From: Arminella tubonensis
GTDB taxonomy: Bacteria; Pseudomonadota; Alphaproteobacteria; Rhizobiales; Rhizobiaceae
Length of the DNA: 64,000 nt
NCBI RefSeq assembly: GCF_003240585.1
Contig: NZ_PCDP01000034.1
Coordinates: forward strand, 61,420 to 125,419
Reading direction: 5' to 3'
The translations under genes were made by a program, and so were the position numbers. The notes beneath the pieces were generated by a model. The model was not told the origin of the DNA, did not search any database, and saw only the letters and a list, made by a program, of their open reading frames with translations. Each line of letters starts with the position of its first letter. Positions within the stretch are counted from its first letter, which is position 1. This document shows, one piece after another, positions 52,145 through 61,953 of this stretch.

Positions 52145-52610
52145 AGCGACCATCCTTTCTCAATGCATAATGCTATCGTGAAGCACTCGCCAATTACGCC
52201 TTTGGACCCTGTCGGCAGCAGAGCAACAGATACCGTGGCTCGGGAATACTGAAGCTTTGCAAATGGCTTAGACATCCCCACAACCCTGCTGACCTGTTGG
52301 ACGAGCGACTGGGACGCCAGGTCGAATTCTCGTAGAGATCTAGCTCCATGGTGGCCTGAATAGACAGGTCCATGTTCTATTTTCTGAACTGAACCATTCC
52401 GTCGCTAGCCTCGACTGAAACGATGTGCCGCCGTAGCCTGCCCGCCACCGAGCCTTCTCCGGAAGCGGACCGCCAGCGAAGTTGTAGGAATCATGGCGTA
52501 GGTGAAACCTCATTTCATGGCCCTTCTTCACAAAAAATTGGGTTTGTAGAGTGATCTCGCATGCCTCAAGCAGGCAGCGCGACACTGGAAACAACATGGA
52601 AGATGGTAAG

Positions 52611-53279
52611 ATGACAAAGATCCTGCATGTCAGTTGCAGCCCCCGTGGGCAGGCCTCTGAGAGCTACAGGCTCTCTCAAAAGATCATTGGGTTTTTGCTA
52701 AAGAAAGAGCCGACGGCCATTTTGGTGACCCGGGTCCTTGGTGGGAGCGTGATTGCGAACGTAGATAAGAATTACGCGATTTCCCAGTCGTCGTCGGCAG
52801 ATGTATCTGAGGATGGCTCCATGGCCCGATCCGAAGAGCTGATTCGGGAACTGGAAAGTTCGGACTTCGTGGTCATTGGGACCCCGATGCATAACCTGAC
52901 CGTTCCCGCAGCTCTAAAGGCTTGGATAGATCACGTCGTTCGAGCCCGTCGGACGTTCAACATGACCGCGGCGGGAAAGGTAGGCACGCTCCGTGACCGC
53001 CCGGTCTTTATCGCGATATCCTCGGGCGGAAGATTTTCCGGAGAGCCGGTGCATCAACCAGATTTTCTCACCCCATATCTAACGACAATCCTGGGCATGA
53101 TCGGGCTACACGATCTCACTTTCTTTTCTGTTCAGGGAACAGGCTCTGCTCCGGACAAAGTCGCTGAGACCAGGTCCAACACAGATCAAGCACTACAGGA
53201 TTATTTTTCTTCGTTCTCGGCTGAACTCCGCGAACCGATTGATGCGCGACAATCAATTCACGCCTCTCTGACCAGCTGA
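52611..53279 (+). CDS. FMN-dependent NADH-azoreductase (AcpD/AzoR family)
   Basis: From ATG 52611 a 222-residue flavodoxin-like protein: MTKILHVSCSPRGQASESYR, the phosphate-binding SPRG. ELESSDFVVIGTPMHNLTVP and ALKAWIDHVVRARRTFNMTA match the AzoR motif 'PMYNFxxPxxLKxWIDxVxRaGxTF'. FIAISSGGRFSGEPVHQPDF closes the site. It reduces azo and quinone compounds with NADH. An upstream in-frame ATG at 52596 is also possible; ribosome sites are weak for both. Confidence 0.88.
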   Translation: MTKILHVSCSPRGQASESYRLSQKIIGFLLKKEPTAILVTRVLGGSVIANVDKNYAISQSSSADVSEDGSMARSEELIRELESSDFVVIGTPMHNLTVPAALKAWIDHVVRARRTFNMTAAGKVGTLRDRPVFIAISSGGRFSGEPVHQPDFLTPYLTTILGMIGLHDLTFFSVQGTGSAPDKVAETRSNTDQALQDYFSSFSAELREPIDARQSIHASLTS

Positions 53280-53372
53280 GAGCGTGCCCGACGGAGGAAA
53301 TCGTCCGGTCTCAATGCGAAGCGACGGTCACGGTTGCAACGCAAGTTGCGCAGCCATTTCATCACCGGTGTG

Positions 53373-53825
53373 CTATTCCGCCTTGGGGCCGACAAGCATT
53401 TCGGAGAAGCCCATAGCATGGGCGAGCATTCCTTGGCGGAAGTAGAAGCGCTGGGCTAGCGGTTTGTGCAGGCCCGTATCGAGCACGAAATGGCGACAAC
53501 CGAGTTCCTGCGCATATGTGCGTGCGACAGAAAGCAGTTGTGCCCCAATGCCATCATGGCGAAACTCCTCCAAAACCACCAGGTCGTCGACATAGACGAA
53601 CCGACGATACAAGAGATTCTCCTGCAAACGATAGCCAACAGCCCCCACGACTCGACCGTCACAGTAGGCCGCCGATAGACGATATCCATGTTCGCGTTGA
53701 CGCATTATTTGTTGAATGAACGAAGCGACATCCATCAAGTGAGGGCGTAATTCCAGCAGAACCGAGTGGCACGCGCCGATATCCGCAGGCCGCTCGACAT
53801 TTTTGACGGCAATATCTCTTGGCAT
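53373..53825 (-). CDS. GNAT-family N-acetyltransferase
   Basis: A 150-residue protein: MPRDIAVKNVERPADIGACH, YCDGRVVGAVGYRLQENLLY, VYVDDLVVLEEFRHDGIGAQ, LLSVARTYAQELGCRHFVLD, HKPLAQRFYFRQGMLAHAMG. The 'VDDLVVxxExRxxGIGxxLL' acetyl-CoA-binding block is intact and 'A.rFYFRqGM' is the closing helix. A small-molecule acetyltransferase is likely. It lies downstream of the MocR gene in the same direction (gap 164 bp). Confidence 0.85.
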   Translation of the reverse strand: MPRDIAVKNVERPADIGACHSVLLELRPHLMDVASFIQQIMRQREHGYRLSAAYCDGRVVGAVGYRLQENLLYRRFVYVDDLVVLEEFRHDGIGAQLLSVARTYAQELGCRHFVLDTGLHKPLAQRFYFRQGMLAHAMGFSEMLVGPKAE

Positions 53826-53989
53826 GTCGTTTTCTGACTTTCTTCACAGGACCGGGCGATCGGAACGCAGTCCCCATCAAATATAGGTGGTCATCAAGCG
53901 GGTTCCGGCTCCTTGTGAAAAGGTGCATAACCTAGCTCATGTACTAGGCCATGAAGCTTGGGGCGACCCTCAACCAGCAACTGAGAAGG

Positions 53990-55411
53990 TCATATCAGCT
54001 TCAATATACGCTTTCCGAAAGTCTCAGCGGTGCGCTGGCTGTCAATATTCGTGAAATTGAGAAGCAGCGCCGAGGTACCCTCACTGCCCACCGACCAATC
54101 CGTCAACGCTTCCGAATACATTCCATCTTCCCGCATGCGCTCGACAAGCCAACGATCCTCCAGTTGGCCTTTCAGCCGCAGGATCAAGTGCATACCGCCG
54201 GGTTGTCCATCAATCCGCATGTGTGTCCCCAGCACGCTTTCCAGGCCCGCCGCGGTGAGTTCCCGGCGCTCGGCATAGAGTTTGCGCATCCGTTGGATAT
54301 GACGTGCGAAGTGCCCTTCCATCATGAAGGCCGTGACAATAGCTTGAATAAGCTCCGGACTGCCACCTGCGAGGGCTTGGCTGATATGCTCAAACCGCTC
54401 GACCTCTGTCTCCGGGACGACAAGATATGCAAGCCGAATGCCCGGAAAGAGCACCTTGCTGAACGTGCCTGAATAAAGCACGCGCCCGTCACGATCCAGG
54501 CTCTTCAACGCGGGCAGGGGACGGCTGACATAGCGATACTCGCCATCATAGTCGTCCTCGATAATCCATGCGTTGTTCTGTGCAGCCCATTCCAACAGCG
54601 CGAGGCGTCGGGGCAGGGATAGTGACACGCACAGGGGACTCTGATGTGCTGGCGTGACCAGAGCCGCGCGCGCACGTTGGTGCAGCTTGATACCCTCGGA
54701 AACAATCATGCCATCCCGATCAACCGGTACCGAGACACCTGCAATGTGCATATGCCTCAGCAGTTCGCGGGTGGGTGGGTAACCCGGGTCTTCAAGCCAG
54801 ACGCGGTCTCCTGCATTCAACAATGCATGCGCGATCAACTCGATCGTGTGACGATATCCGGACGTCACGAATATCTGAGATGGCGAGCAACTGATCCCAC
54901 GCGAAACCTGGAGATATGCGGCGATCTGGACACGCAGTTCGGGCAAGCCGTACACGGAAGGATGAACCATGCCAGACGGTTGCATCGCACGCACACACCG
55001 CGCGCCGATACGTGCCCATATCTTGCGGGGAAACATGTCCAGGGCTGGCAACCCCATCTGGAACGGCAAAATCGAATCCGGCCGAAAGCCAGCCGCACCA
55101 ATATCGTTATTGGCCTCTGGTTTCGGGGTTGCCAAAGTGAGGCGCGGTTTAAGGCCCGGCGTCACGATGGTCCCTGCCTGGCCGCGGGCGTGAATATATC
55201 CTTCAGCGGCCAGCAGGGAATAAGCCGTCTCGATGGTCCCCCTTGCCAAGCCTAATTCCTTGGTCAGCGCCCGCGCAGACGGTATCCGGTCGCCAGGCTT
55301 CAACACCCCACTCTCGATAGCGACGCGAAACCGATCATAGATCTGTCGGTAAAACGGCGTAGCCGCCGTTGGATCCAACGCCGAGATGTTGCTGGTCTTC
55401 GCGATGGTCAT
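53990..55411 (-). CDS. MocR-type regulator: GntR DNA-binding plus aminotransferase domain
   Basis: From ATG 55411 a 473-residue protein. The N-terminal GntR helix-turn-helix spans about 30-95 (PGDRIPSARALTKELGLARG, TIETAYSLLAAEGYIHARGQ). The rest is a class I aminotransferase fold with LIAHALLNAGDRVWLEDPGY, WIIEDDYDGEYRY and GTFSKVLFPGIRLAYLV, where the FSK Lys binds pyridoxal phosphate. MocR proteins use PLP as effector to control neighbouring genes. It is divergent to the acetamidase gene (start 55846), so control of that operon or of the GNAT gene is likely. Confidence 0.92.
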   Translation of the reverse strand: MTIAKTSNISALDPTAATPFYRQIYDRFRVAIESGVLKPGDRIPSARALTKELGLARGTIETAYSLLAAEGYIHARGQAGTIVTPGLKPRLTLATPKPEANNDIGAAGFRPDSILPFQMGLPALDMFPRKIWARIGARCVRAMQPSGMVHPSVYGLPELRVQIAAYLQVSRGISCSPSQIFVTSGYRHTIELIAHALLNAGDRVWLEDPGYPPTRELLRHMHIAGVSVPVDRDGMIVSEGIKLHQRARAALVTPAHQSPLCVSLSLPRRLALLEWAAQNNAWIIEDDYDGEYRYVSRPLPALKSLDRDGRVLYSGTFSKVLFPGIRLAYLVVPETEVERFEHISQALAGGSPELIQAIVTAFMMEGHFARHIQRMRKLYAERRELTAAGLESVLGTHMRIDGQPGGMHLILRLKGQLEDRWLVERMREDGMYSEALTDWSVGSEGTSALLLNFTNIDSQRTAETFGKRILKLI

Positions 55412-55845
55412 GGACAAGCCATTGCTGCATTTGAGCCCCAAGTGATTGTACCACTCTGACCGCCAGCCAGTAACCGATCTTTTTCAGACAGTCTGCGCTT
55501 TCCGAGATGTGCCCATACCGTTGGCAGGTTCAGGCTTGCGTTCTCAGCGCCTCCCCTCCCAGACCGCGACTTGGCCAATTGGAGTCGGATCAGGCGATTT
55601 GACATGGACGAGCGCGGACCATCAGGCGGCGAACATGGACCAGTTCCAATGTAGATTCTTGGTTCTTGTGTAAAGACCCGCGGCTTCTACGATCAAGTGC
55701 ATGGTGTCGTGTCCAGATGTGCGTGTTTTGCGTCCGGATCTAAAGTATTGTCGATGCCATTACGTAATAAATTCCCACTTTAGAGTGCGTATCTTCTCTA
55801 GCGGAATTTAAGTTCCTTTAATAATCAAACATAAGGATTCGCGTT
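55412..55845. other. MocR/acetamidase divergent intergenic region
   Basis: Holds the two promoters. An ATTACGTAAT palindrome is at 55760-55769 and a TTGTACCA-like half-site near 55446. No gene is present. Confidence 0.4.
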
Positions 55846-57288
55846 ATGTGGAAGTATATCGACTACCCTGAAAAATCGTCCGCACATTGTCAGGATTTTG
55901 GAGGAACATACCTCCGCCAGGAAAAATGCGGCCTCACGCAAAAATCGCACGACCGCGCGGATGCGCGCACGCGCCGACCCAAGTCCGACCGTGTACAGTC
56001 GGGTCTTTGGAAACACCCAGTGGCATCCAAAATTGTTTGGACAGTCCCTCTGGCTGCCTTGTGCCTTGTCGGCAACTGGAGCGCCGCTTTCGCTGATACA
56101 AGCGACGTCAAAGGCCCCGCCACCCTGATCGTGGCAAAGTCGGGCGAGCACTGCAAAGATGATCCGAACTGCTTCAACCGCATCCACTACGCCGTCAAGC
56201 CAGTCGCCCATGCAATGCCTGGGCAGCTATTCGTGCTCGAGACCCGTGACGGCTTGGATTCTGACCTGAACTTCGAGTCGACAGCCGCGGATGTGGCTGC
56301 CGTCGACCTGAACCGCTGCCATCCGCTGACAGGCCCTGTCTACATCGAAGGCGCAAAACGTGGGGACTCTATTGCTGTAACGGTAGTCGACATCGCGCCC
56401 GATGATTTTGGCACTACGACGGTTGTTCCAGGATTCGGATTTTTGCGAGATGTGTTCCCCGATCCCTACATCGTCCATTGGCAGCTGAACCGCCTTGACG
56501 CACGTTCGAAGGACATGCCGGGGATAGCGGTGCCAAACAACGCGTTCATGGGCACCGTTGGCGTCCTCCCCGACAAGCCGGAACTCGACAAGTGGCTGAA
56601 GCGCGAGAAGGCGTTGGCTGAAGCGGGGGGCCAGGTTTTGACACCACAACCGGTCGAGGCTCTACCCGCGGATCTCTGCGGCGTCGATGGCACAGCGAAG
56701 GACGAATGCGTGCGGACCGTCCCACCGCGCGAAAATGGCGGCAACATTGACACAAATCAGACGGTCGTCGGCACGACGTTGCACTTTCCTTGCTTCATCG
56801 ACGGCTGTGGGCTGTTCGCGGGCGATGTCCACTTCGCCATGGGCGGCGGCGAGGTGGCCGGCACCGCCATCGAGATGGGCGCCAAAGTGACGCTTCAAGC
56901 CAAAGTGATCCCAGGCGGTGCTTCGCGGCTGTCGACCGTGCATTTCGAAGGCGGCTCGCAGCTCAAGAAACTTGCTCCGTCGAGTTTCTACGCGGTCACG
57001 GGGCTTTCGCTCAAGCCCGAAGGCGAGCTGCCGATATTCGATACCTACCTCGGCGGCCAGAAGATTGCTCCACTCGCGAACCTCTCCGAGGACCTAACCC
57101 TTGCAGCGCGCAACGCCACGCTCAATATGGTCGATTTTCTGGTCAAGACGAAAGGGCTAACGCGCGAGCAGGCCTACGTATTGACGAGCGTGGCCGTCGA
57201 TCTTGACATCGCTCAAGTCGTCGATGTGCCGAACATGGGTGTTACGGCCATCCTGAACCGCGATGTGTTCGTGGGGCAACAGCCATGA
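55846..57288 (+). CDS. Acetamidase/formamidase-family exported amidase
   Basis: The 480-residue frame contains SKIVWTVPLAALCLVGNWSA ending in AFA, a signal peptide beginning near residue 60, so the true start lies downstream of 55846 (a GTG near 56021 is possible). The mature part, SGEHCKDDPNCFNRIHYAVK, IEGAKRGDSIAVTVVDIAPD, VVPGFGFLRD, NAFMGTVGVLPD, GCGLFAGDVHFAMGGGEVAG and GAKVTLQAKVIPGG, is the FmdA/AmdA fold with its metal and substrate loops (GDVHFAMGxGE). It hydrolyses formamide or acetamide to ammonia and acid. It is coupled to the next gene (ATGA overlap at 57285). Confidence 0.88.
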   Translation: MWKYIDYPEKSSAHCQDFGGTYLRQEKCGLTQKSHDRADARTRRPKSDRVQSGLWKHPVASKIVWTVPLAALCLVGNWSAAFADTSDVKGPATLIVAKSGEHCKDDPNCFNRIHYAVKPVAHAMPGQLFVLETRDGLDSDLNFESTAADVAAVDLNRCHPLTGPVYIEGAKRGDSIAVTVVDIAPDDFGTTTVVPGFGFLRDVFPDPYIVHWQLNRLDARSKDMPGIAVPNNAFMGTVGVLPDKPELDKWLKREKALAEAGGQVLTPQPVEALPADLCGVDGTAKDECVRTVPPRENGGNIDTNQTVVGTTLHFPCFIDGCGLFAGDVHFAMGGGEVAGTAIEMGAKVTLQAKVIPGGASRLSTVHFEGGSQLKKLAPSSFYAVTGLSLKPEGELPIFDTYLGGQKIAPLANLSEDLTLAARNATLNMVDFLVKTKGLTREQAYVLTSVAVDLDIAQVVDVPNMGVTAILNRDVFVGQQP

Positions 57289-57887
57289 AACGGCGCGGCT
57301 TTCTGAGATTGGGGGCGGCCTTGGCGGCGTTTGTACTTGCAGGGCGCGGACCAAACGTTATGGCCGCCGACAACAGCGGGAGCCCTGCGGGGCTCCTGCT
57401 TGTCGATTTGGAACCGGACGGCATGGAACCCATTTTCCGACGATACCGTCTTTTGGTCGTCGGGCAGCGGGACAGCAAGACAGCCAGCGCTTTCGCAGAG
57501 GCCACAGTTGATGTGCTGGCCCACTTTCTGCCTGCCTCACGTCCCCGCGTGGCCCGAGCAGCGGACACCCGCCGCGTCGGCATCCTCATTGGCACCCGTC
57601 AACAGGACGTCGCAATCATGACGGCGGAGAGCGCTGAGGCGCTTTTCCTCGCCAAGGCACCTTTCGACGATATCCGCGAAGTTCCGTTGCGGCTCATTGT
57701 CTCATTCGGGAGTCACGTCCTGGTGTGCAGGACGGATTTCGTGGACCATCACGCCTATCTCCTGGCGCAGGCGTTGGTAGAGCATTGTGACCTACTCCCC
57801 GCACCCGCCGTAGCGCCAAGCGGAGTTGTGCCTGCGCACAATGGTTCGCTCGCCTATTTCGCGGGACAAGAGATGCCTGGAGATTGA
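57285..57887 (+). CDS. Tat-type exported partner protein
   Basis: A 200-residue product starts MKRRGFLRLGAALAAFVLAG, a twin-Arg leader (RRGFLR). The mature part has DLEPDGMEPIFRRYRLLVVG and TRRVGILIGTRQQDVAIMTA, ESAEALFLAKAPFDDIREVP, LRLIVSFGSHVLVCRTDFVD. The C-terminal block resembles substrate-binding proteins of the TAXI/NMT1 type, but the protein is short. It overlaps the acetamidase by 4 bp, so it likely serves that enzyme (binding or delivery). Function not certain. Confidence 0.65.
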   Translation: MKRRGFLRLGAALAAFVLAGRGPNVMAADNSGSPAGLLLVDLEPDGMEPIFRRYRLLVVGQRDSKTASAFAEATVDVLAHFLPASRPRVARAADTRRVGILIGTRQQDVAIMTAESAEALFLAKAPFDDIREVPLRLIVSFGSHVLVCRTDFVDHHAYLLAQALVEHCDLLPAPAVAPSGVVPAHNGSLAYFAGQEMPGD

Positions 57888-58460
57888 AGACTTCACGACA
57901 GCGAATTGACCCGGGATCCATGAATCGCGGGCCACCGCCAAGTGCCGAAGAAGCATCGTCTATGACTTGTTTTCGCAGTGACAAATCCAATTCGACTGCC
58001 CGCTCGTGGCGTGAAACGGGAGATCATGAGCTTCCACTTTGAGACCCATGCTTACGCGGTCGATCTGGTGGAGTAGGCGTCAAAACCCGGTCGATAAGCT
58101 TGCTGAGCTACAAAATTAATCCACCCCGCAATGCAGAATATTTGCTCACCAGAAATAATCGTTCCTGATGCATATGAGATTCTATTGGCGCGAAGGGAAG
58201 CTCCTATGGGGCGGCTGGTCTGAGTTAAGTTGCTCATGGCCGCAACGAAGGAAGCCAATCGTCGCCAGACCTTGTTGCTCTCCAATTGGGTGCCTTTGCG
58301 GTCCTGCCATTGGTCCGCCCTCAAATGCTTGCCACTCCCTGTAGGATCCGCTTACCAAACGAACGTGGCCGCCGAAGACATTTGCATTTTAATGGTCTGC
58401 TTTAATATCGGTTCAACGATAGGATGTATAACGGTCATATTCACCGTTGGGAGTTGGATG
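57888..58460. other. Intergenic region with the right direct repeat
   Basis: Contains the repeat at 58040-58139. No gene is supported before the TPR protein; the open frame extending to 58230 has no ribosome site. Confidence 0.4.
58040..58139. repeat. Direct repeat, right copy (about 100 bp)
   Basis: Same unit and orientation as 46211-46311. See the left copy. Confidence 0.85.
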
Positions 58461-60437
58461 ATGACCGAAGTCAATTTCGGACGCCGTGGGAATGAAGATC
58501 GACGGCCGAAACGTTCAGGACGACCAACTGCAGCAGCGGTTTCTAGGGGGTCGATTGCCAAAGAGACAAACCGCAGTCCGCTGCGGATCATTGGTGCAAT
58601 CTTGGCCGGTGCCGTCGTTGTCGTGGCTATTGGCCTCTTCATCTCTTACTTTTGGTCGGGAGATCAGCCGATTGCCTCAACTCGGTCTGCTTCGATGTTG
58701 CAAAGTGCCTCATTGTCAAATTCCGCTTCAACAGTCCAGCCGGTGAAGGTGGCAGCCTTCGAACCGAACCATGTCGCCAACCTTCCCGTAGCGAAAGCGC
58801 GTGACATCCAAGATGCCATTAGGAGGGGAGATTATCCCTCGGCCAACGCCATCTCTTCTGAGATGCTGGCGGCCAGCCATTCCGAAGTATGGAGCGTCTA
58901 CCCCTTCACCGATTTTGCGATCGCGATTTCTGATCTCACGGATCCTGATTTCGAATCCCGCCTGACGGCGTGGGTCGAACAGGATCGATCGAAGCCTTTG
59001 CCTAGCCTCATCCGCGCACAATATTACTACGACATGGCGTGGTTTCGACGCGGCCACGCTTATTCGCGCAATGTCGGCCAAGACGCGATGAAGGATTTTG
59101 GCCGCGATCTAGCCAAAGCCTACGACGACATCAATCGTGTCCTTTCTATCGATCATAGCAACGCCTACGCACTGTATCTTCGCGTTCTCATTCTGCGCGG
59201 TTACGGCGTGACCCCCGCCATGGAGGATGCGCTCCAGGAGGCAGCGGCCGCTTATCCCGACTTCATTCAACCTTCGGATATCGTTCTGTCCACACTGCAG
59301 CCCAAGTGGGGCGGCAGCATCGAAGCGATGTATGCATTCGTTGACGCAATGACCAAGAAAGCGTCGGCGGATTCGCCTCTGAAGCTGCTCGATCTCGACC
59401 TTTACAGATACCTGCTCCAGGTCGCATACGACGAGTGCTCTGAAGACAGCAAGACAACTGACGCGCTTGCCGTCTGCGTCCAAAAGAACATGAAGCAGAT
59501 CGTGACGGCCGATCTTGAAGGCAGGGCGGTGAGATCTCTCGATCTTTTCGGCCTTAAGAACGATTACCAGACGAATGTCGCGGTCGAGTACATCTTATCT
59601 GAAATCACAGACGTACCGGGAGCCGACGTTTACACCGGTCCAATCCTTTTGGCAGCGGCGAACGGCTACAGCAGCGACACACGTCTTCAGGAAGACCCGA
59701 CCGCAGGTCATAATTTCTTGATCGATAAGCTAGTTGGCCGATCGTGGCTTCAAAAGGGCTCTCCCGAGAACGCACTGACAAAATATAAGGAAGCCCTTCA
59801 ACACCTGAATTCCGCGACGTTTCCCAGCGAGGGGCAAAAGTACAGCGCCGTCGCAAATATCCAAGAGACGCTAGTGCGCATTTATAGTGCGCAAAAGCAG
59901 TACGACGACATGATCGCTTCGGCAAAGGCAGCGCTCGACGCCGGTGGAAATGATTTCAATCGGGTCCAGCTATGCTTTGCCTATTATCAGCTGAAGAAAT
60001 ACGACGCAGCGATTGCTGAATGCACCCGGGCAATCCCCGATCCTAGCAGCAGCGTTTCTGCCCGCTATTGGCGTGCGCAGTCTAATCGGGAACTGCATAA
60101 GGACGATGAAGCGATCAAGGACTTCACGGTTGTTGCAGATTCGCAGGATTCCCGACGAGCTGGCTCCGTAATCGAAATGTCGATCATCTACGACAATCGC
60201 AACGACATCAAAGGCTCGCTGGATGTGCTCAACAAGTATCCCTATCTCTACGACGTGAACCTGACAGCCAAGAGTGATGTTGCGATCGGTTATAACAATC
60301 GATGCTACGCGTACATGGAGTTGGGTGAACTCAAAAAAGCGCTGGACGACTGCAGAGCATCTCTCGCTAACGGCAGCATTCCCGACGCCTACAAGAAGCA
60401 GCAGGAGCTGACCAAACGACTGGAAAGTCCAAAATAG
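58461..60437 (+). CDS. Membrane-anchored TPR protein (DUF4034-like)
   Basis: From ATG 58461 (GGGAG 8 nt upstream) 658 residues. After a basic N-terminus a membrane segment (PLRIIGAILAGAVVVVAIGL, about 50-72) follows. The bulk is alpha-helical: KPLPSLIRAQYYYDMAWFRR, YDDINRVLSIDHSNAYALYL (DUF4034-type), then TPRs such as ARYWRAQSNRELHKDDEAIK and YNNRCYAYMELGELKKALDD. It is likely a periplasmic or cytoplasmic scaffold. No partner genes are clear; the next gene is a small membrane protein. Confidence 0.75.
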   Translation: MTEVNFGRRGNEDRRPKRSGRPTAAAVSRGSIAKETNRSPLRIIGAILAGAVVVVAIGLFISYFWSGDQPIASTRSASMLQSASLSNSASTVQPVKVAAFEPNHVANLPVAKARDIQDAIRRGDYPSANAISSEMLAASHSEVWSVYPFTDFAIAISDLTDPDFESRLTAWVEQDRSKPLPSLIRAQYYYDMAWFRRGHAYSRNVGQDAMKDFGRDLAKAYDDINRVLSIDHSNAYALYLRVLILRGYGVTPAMEDALQEAAAAYPDFIQPSDIVLSTLQPKWGGSIEAMYAFVDAMTKKASADSPLKLLDLDLYRYLLQVAYDECSEDSKTTDALAVCVQKNMKQIVTADLEGRAVRSLDLFGLKNDYQTNVAVEYILSEITDVPGADVYTGPILLAAANGYSSDTRLQEDPTAGHNFLIDKLVGRSWLQKGSPENALTKYKEALQHLNSATFPSEGQKYSAVANIQETLVRIYSAQKQYDDMIASAKAALDAGGNDFNRVQLCFAYYQLKKYDAAIAECTRAIPDPSSSVSARYWRAQSNRELHKDDEAIKDFTVVADSQDSRRAGSVIEMSIIYDNRNDIKGSLDVLNKYPYLYDVNLTAKSDVAIGYNNRCYAYMELGELKKALDDCRASLANGSIPDAYKKQQELTKRLESPK

Positions 60438-60680
60438 TTACCACGATATTTACCAAAGGACGAGATAGGCGTCTGTGGATCCAAAAAGGCTCGACGGGCC
60501 AGCAGTGCCCGGGGGTCCCTGGAGACGGCCTAGTCAGCCCAACTGCCTGCAGGTGGCGTGCGGCAAACTAGCATTTTCGCGATGACTAGAGCAGTCTTTT
60601 TCGAATCCCGCACGTTCAACTCCTTCGCACTCGACTTTCAGGCGCATTTTGATACTGGAGAGCCTCGGACGGAGGATGTC

Positions 60681-61091
60681 ATGCTCTATGCGCTGCTTAT
60701 TTTGGTTGTGCTGGTAACCATGGTCCCGGGAACCATCCGCTTCGTCATCGCAGTGAAGAAACATAATCTCGAAGTTCGCACGAGTGCCGCCGCAGGTGGT
60801 GAACCGTCCGGCGACCAATTGAATCGAACAGATAGTGCATTGCCTGAATCAAAAAAATACAGAGGACGGCCTTATGTATCGACGGCAGAAAAGATAAGGC
60901 GCTTCATCTACTTAGTTATACTTTTCACTTTCAGCATTTGTATTACCGGTATATTTGACACAGATTGGGTGGCAGTCCCATTGCTCTTGCTCAATGTTGG
61001 CCTCGGTATCGGCGAACTTAACGGAATGAGTATCTTTCCTATCATCTCGCGATGCGTTAATGGGCAAGGAGATGGCGGCATCTCCTCCTAA
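60681..61091 (+). CDS. Small membrane protein
   Basis: From ATG 60681 (GGAGG 6 nt upstream) 136 residues. Two or three membrane segments: LYALLILVVLVTMVPGTIRF near the start, FIYLVILFTFSICITGIFDT and VPLLLLNVGLGIGELNGMSI near the end. A charged, possibly disordered middle (RTSAAAGGEPSGDQLNRTDS) separates them. No family recognised. The frame is longer upstream, but without signals. Confidence 0.6.
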   Translation: MLYALLILVVLVTMVPGTIRFVIAVKKHNLEVRTSAAAGGEPSGDQLNRTDSALPESKKYRGRPYVSTAEKIRRFIYLVILFTFSICITGIFDTDWVAVPLLLLNVGLGIGELNGMSIFPIISRCVNGQGDGGISS

Positions 61092-61953
61092 GCTGCCAAG
61101 TTTTGCAAGGCGGAATTATCCGTTTCTGAAATTCATCTCTGATAACGATGAACCTCTTCTTAGGTTTCGCTCATTGCCTTCAGGCTTGTGCCTTAAGGTC
61201 GACTGCCAATCGGCGCCATCAGTCATTCAGTCTTTACTAAAAACTGCTTCTGACATGTGCGGAATGATTATCGCTTTGGGCCTATTCTTGCGACACCTCG
61301 TTCAACGAAGCCGCTCACATGACCCGGATTCCTGGCAAGTATAGTCGACGCGACGCAGAACAGCGGTTTTCACGCGTCTAGAGACCGTCTCAGGCGACCA
61401 GTGCATTTACTGCGGGATGCCGAACAATGGTAAATTCGATCACCAACCGCCGGTCTAGAAAGCTATCGGTTGGTCCCGTCAGCCCGCAGTGATCCACGTG
61501 GTCAGTTTTCGTCAAGCATAGATGCCAACTGATCCTCGTGACGTCGAGCATCAACGTGAAAAAGAGGCAGCTAGCGTCCCCATTTGGCCCAAAGCAGCCC
61601 TTGCGCCCCTTTCATAGCCACTTATAATCCAACGCATGGCTGACCGAACTTGTCCTGTTTATGTATTCCGAAGTGACGGCTTTTCCCGGTCGGGCAACAC
61701 GGTCGTGGCAGTTGCGCCATTAGCTTTGGTGGCAGCGGTGTATGGCGGCGGCGGCGTAGTAGGTGAAGGTCTAAAGCGAGAACTCGATCCGACCAGAATT
61801 GTAATGATCCGGCAGGAACGACAGCCATATCGGGATTGACTACATAGCCGATTTCGGGGCGTGGGGCGGGCATCTGCGCGACGCCAAAGCCAATTGCGAA
61901 ATCAGTGCAGATTGCTATTCTTTGTGCCCTATCAATTTTGACATGAGATACGC
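61092..61953. other. Region of decayed sequence upstream of the immunity-like gene
   Basis: No intact gene is supported. A fragment with zinc/HNH-type residues is at 61390-61458. Two opposing frames at 61622-61873 were not convincing. Confidence 0.35.
61390..61458 (+). pseudogene. Zn/HNH-like fragment
   Basis: The frame SGDQCIYCGMPNNGKFDHQP P V then TAG carries CxxC and a DH-P-P run typical of HNH-type nuclease tips (C..C .. DHxxP). Only 22 residues are left. It may be the relic of a toxin C-terminus, since immunity-like genes follow. Confidence 0.3.
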
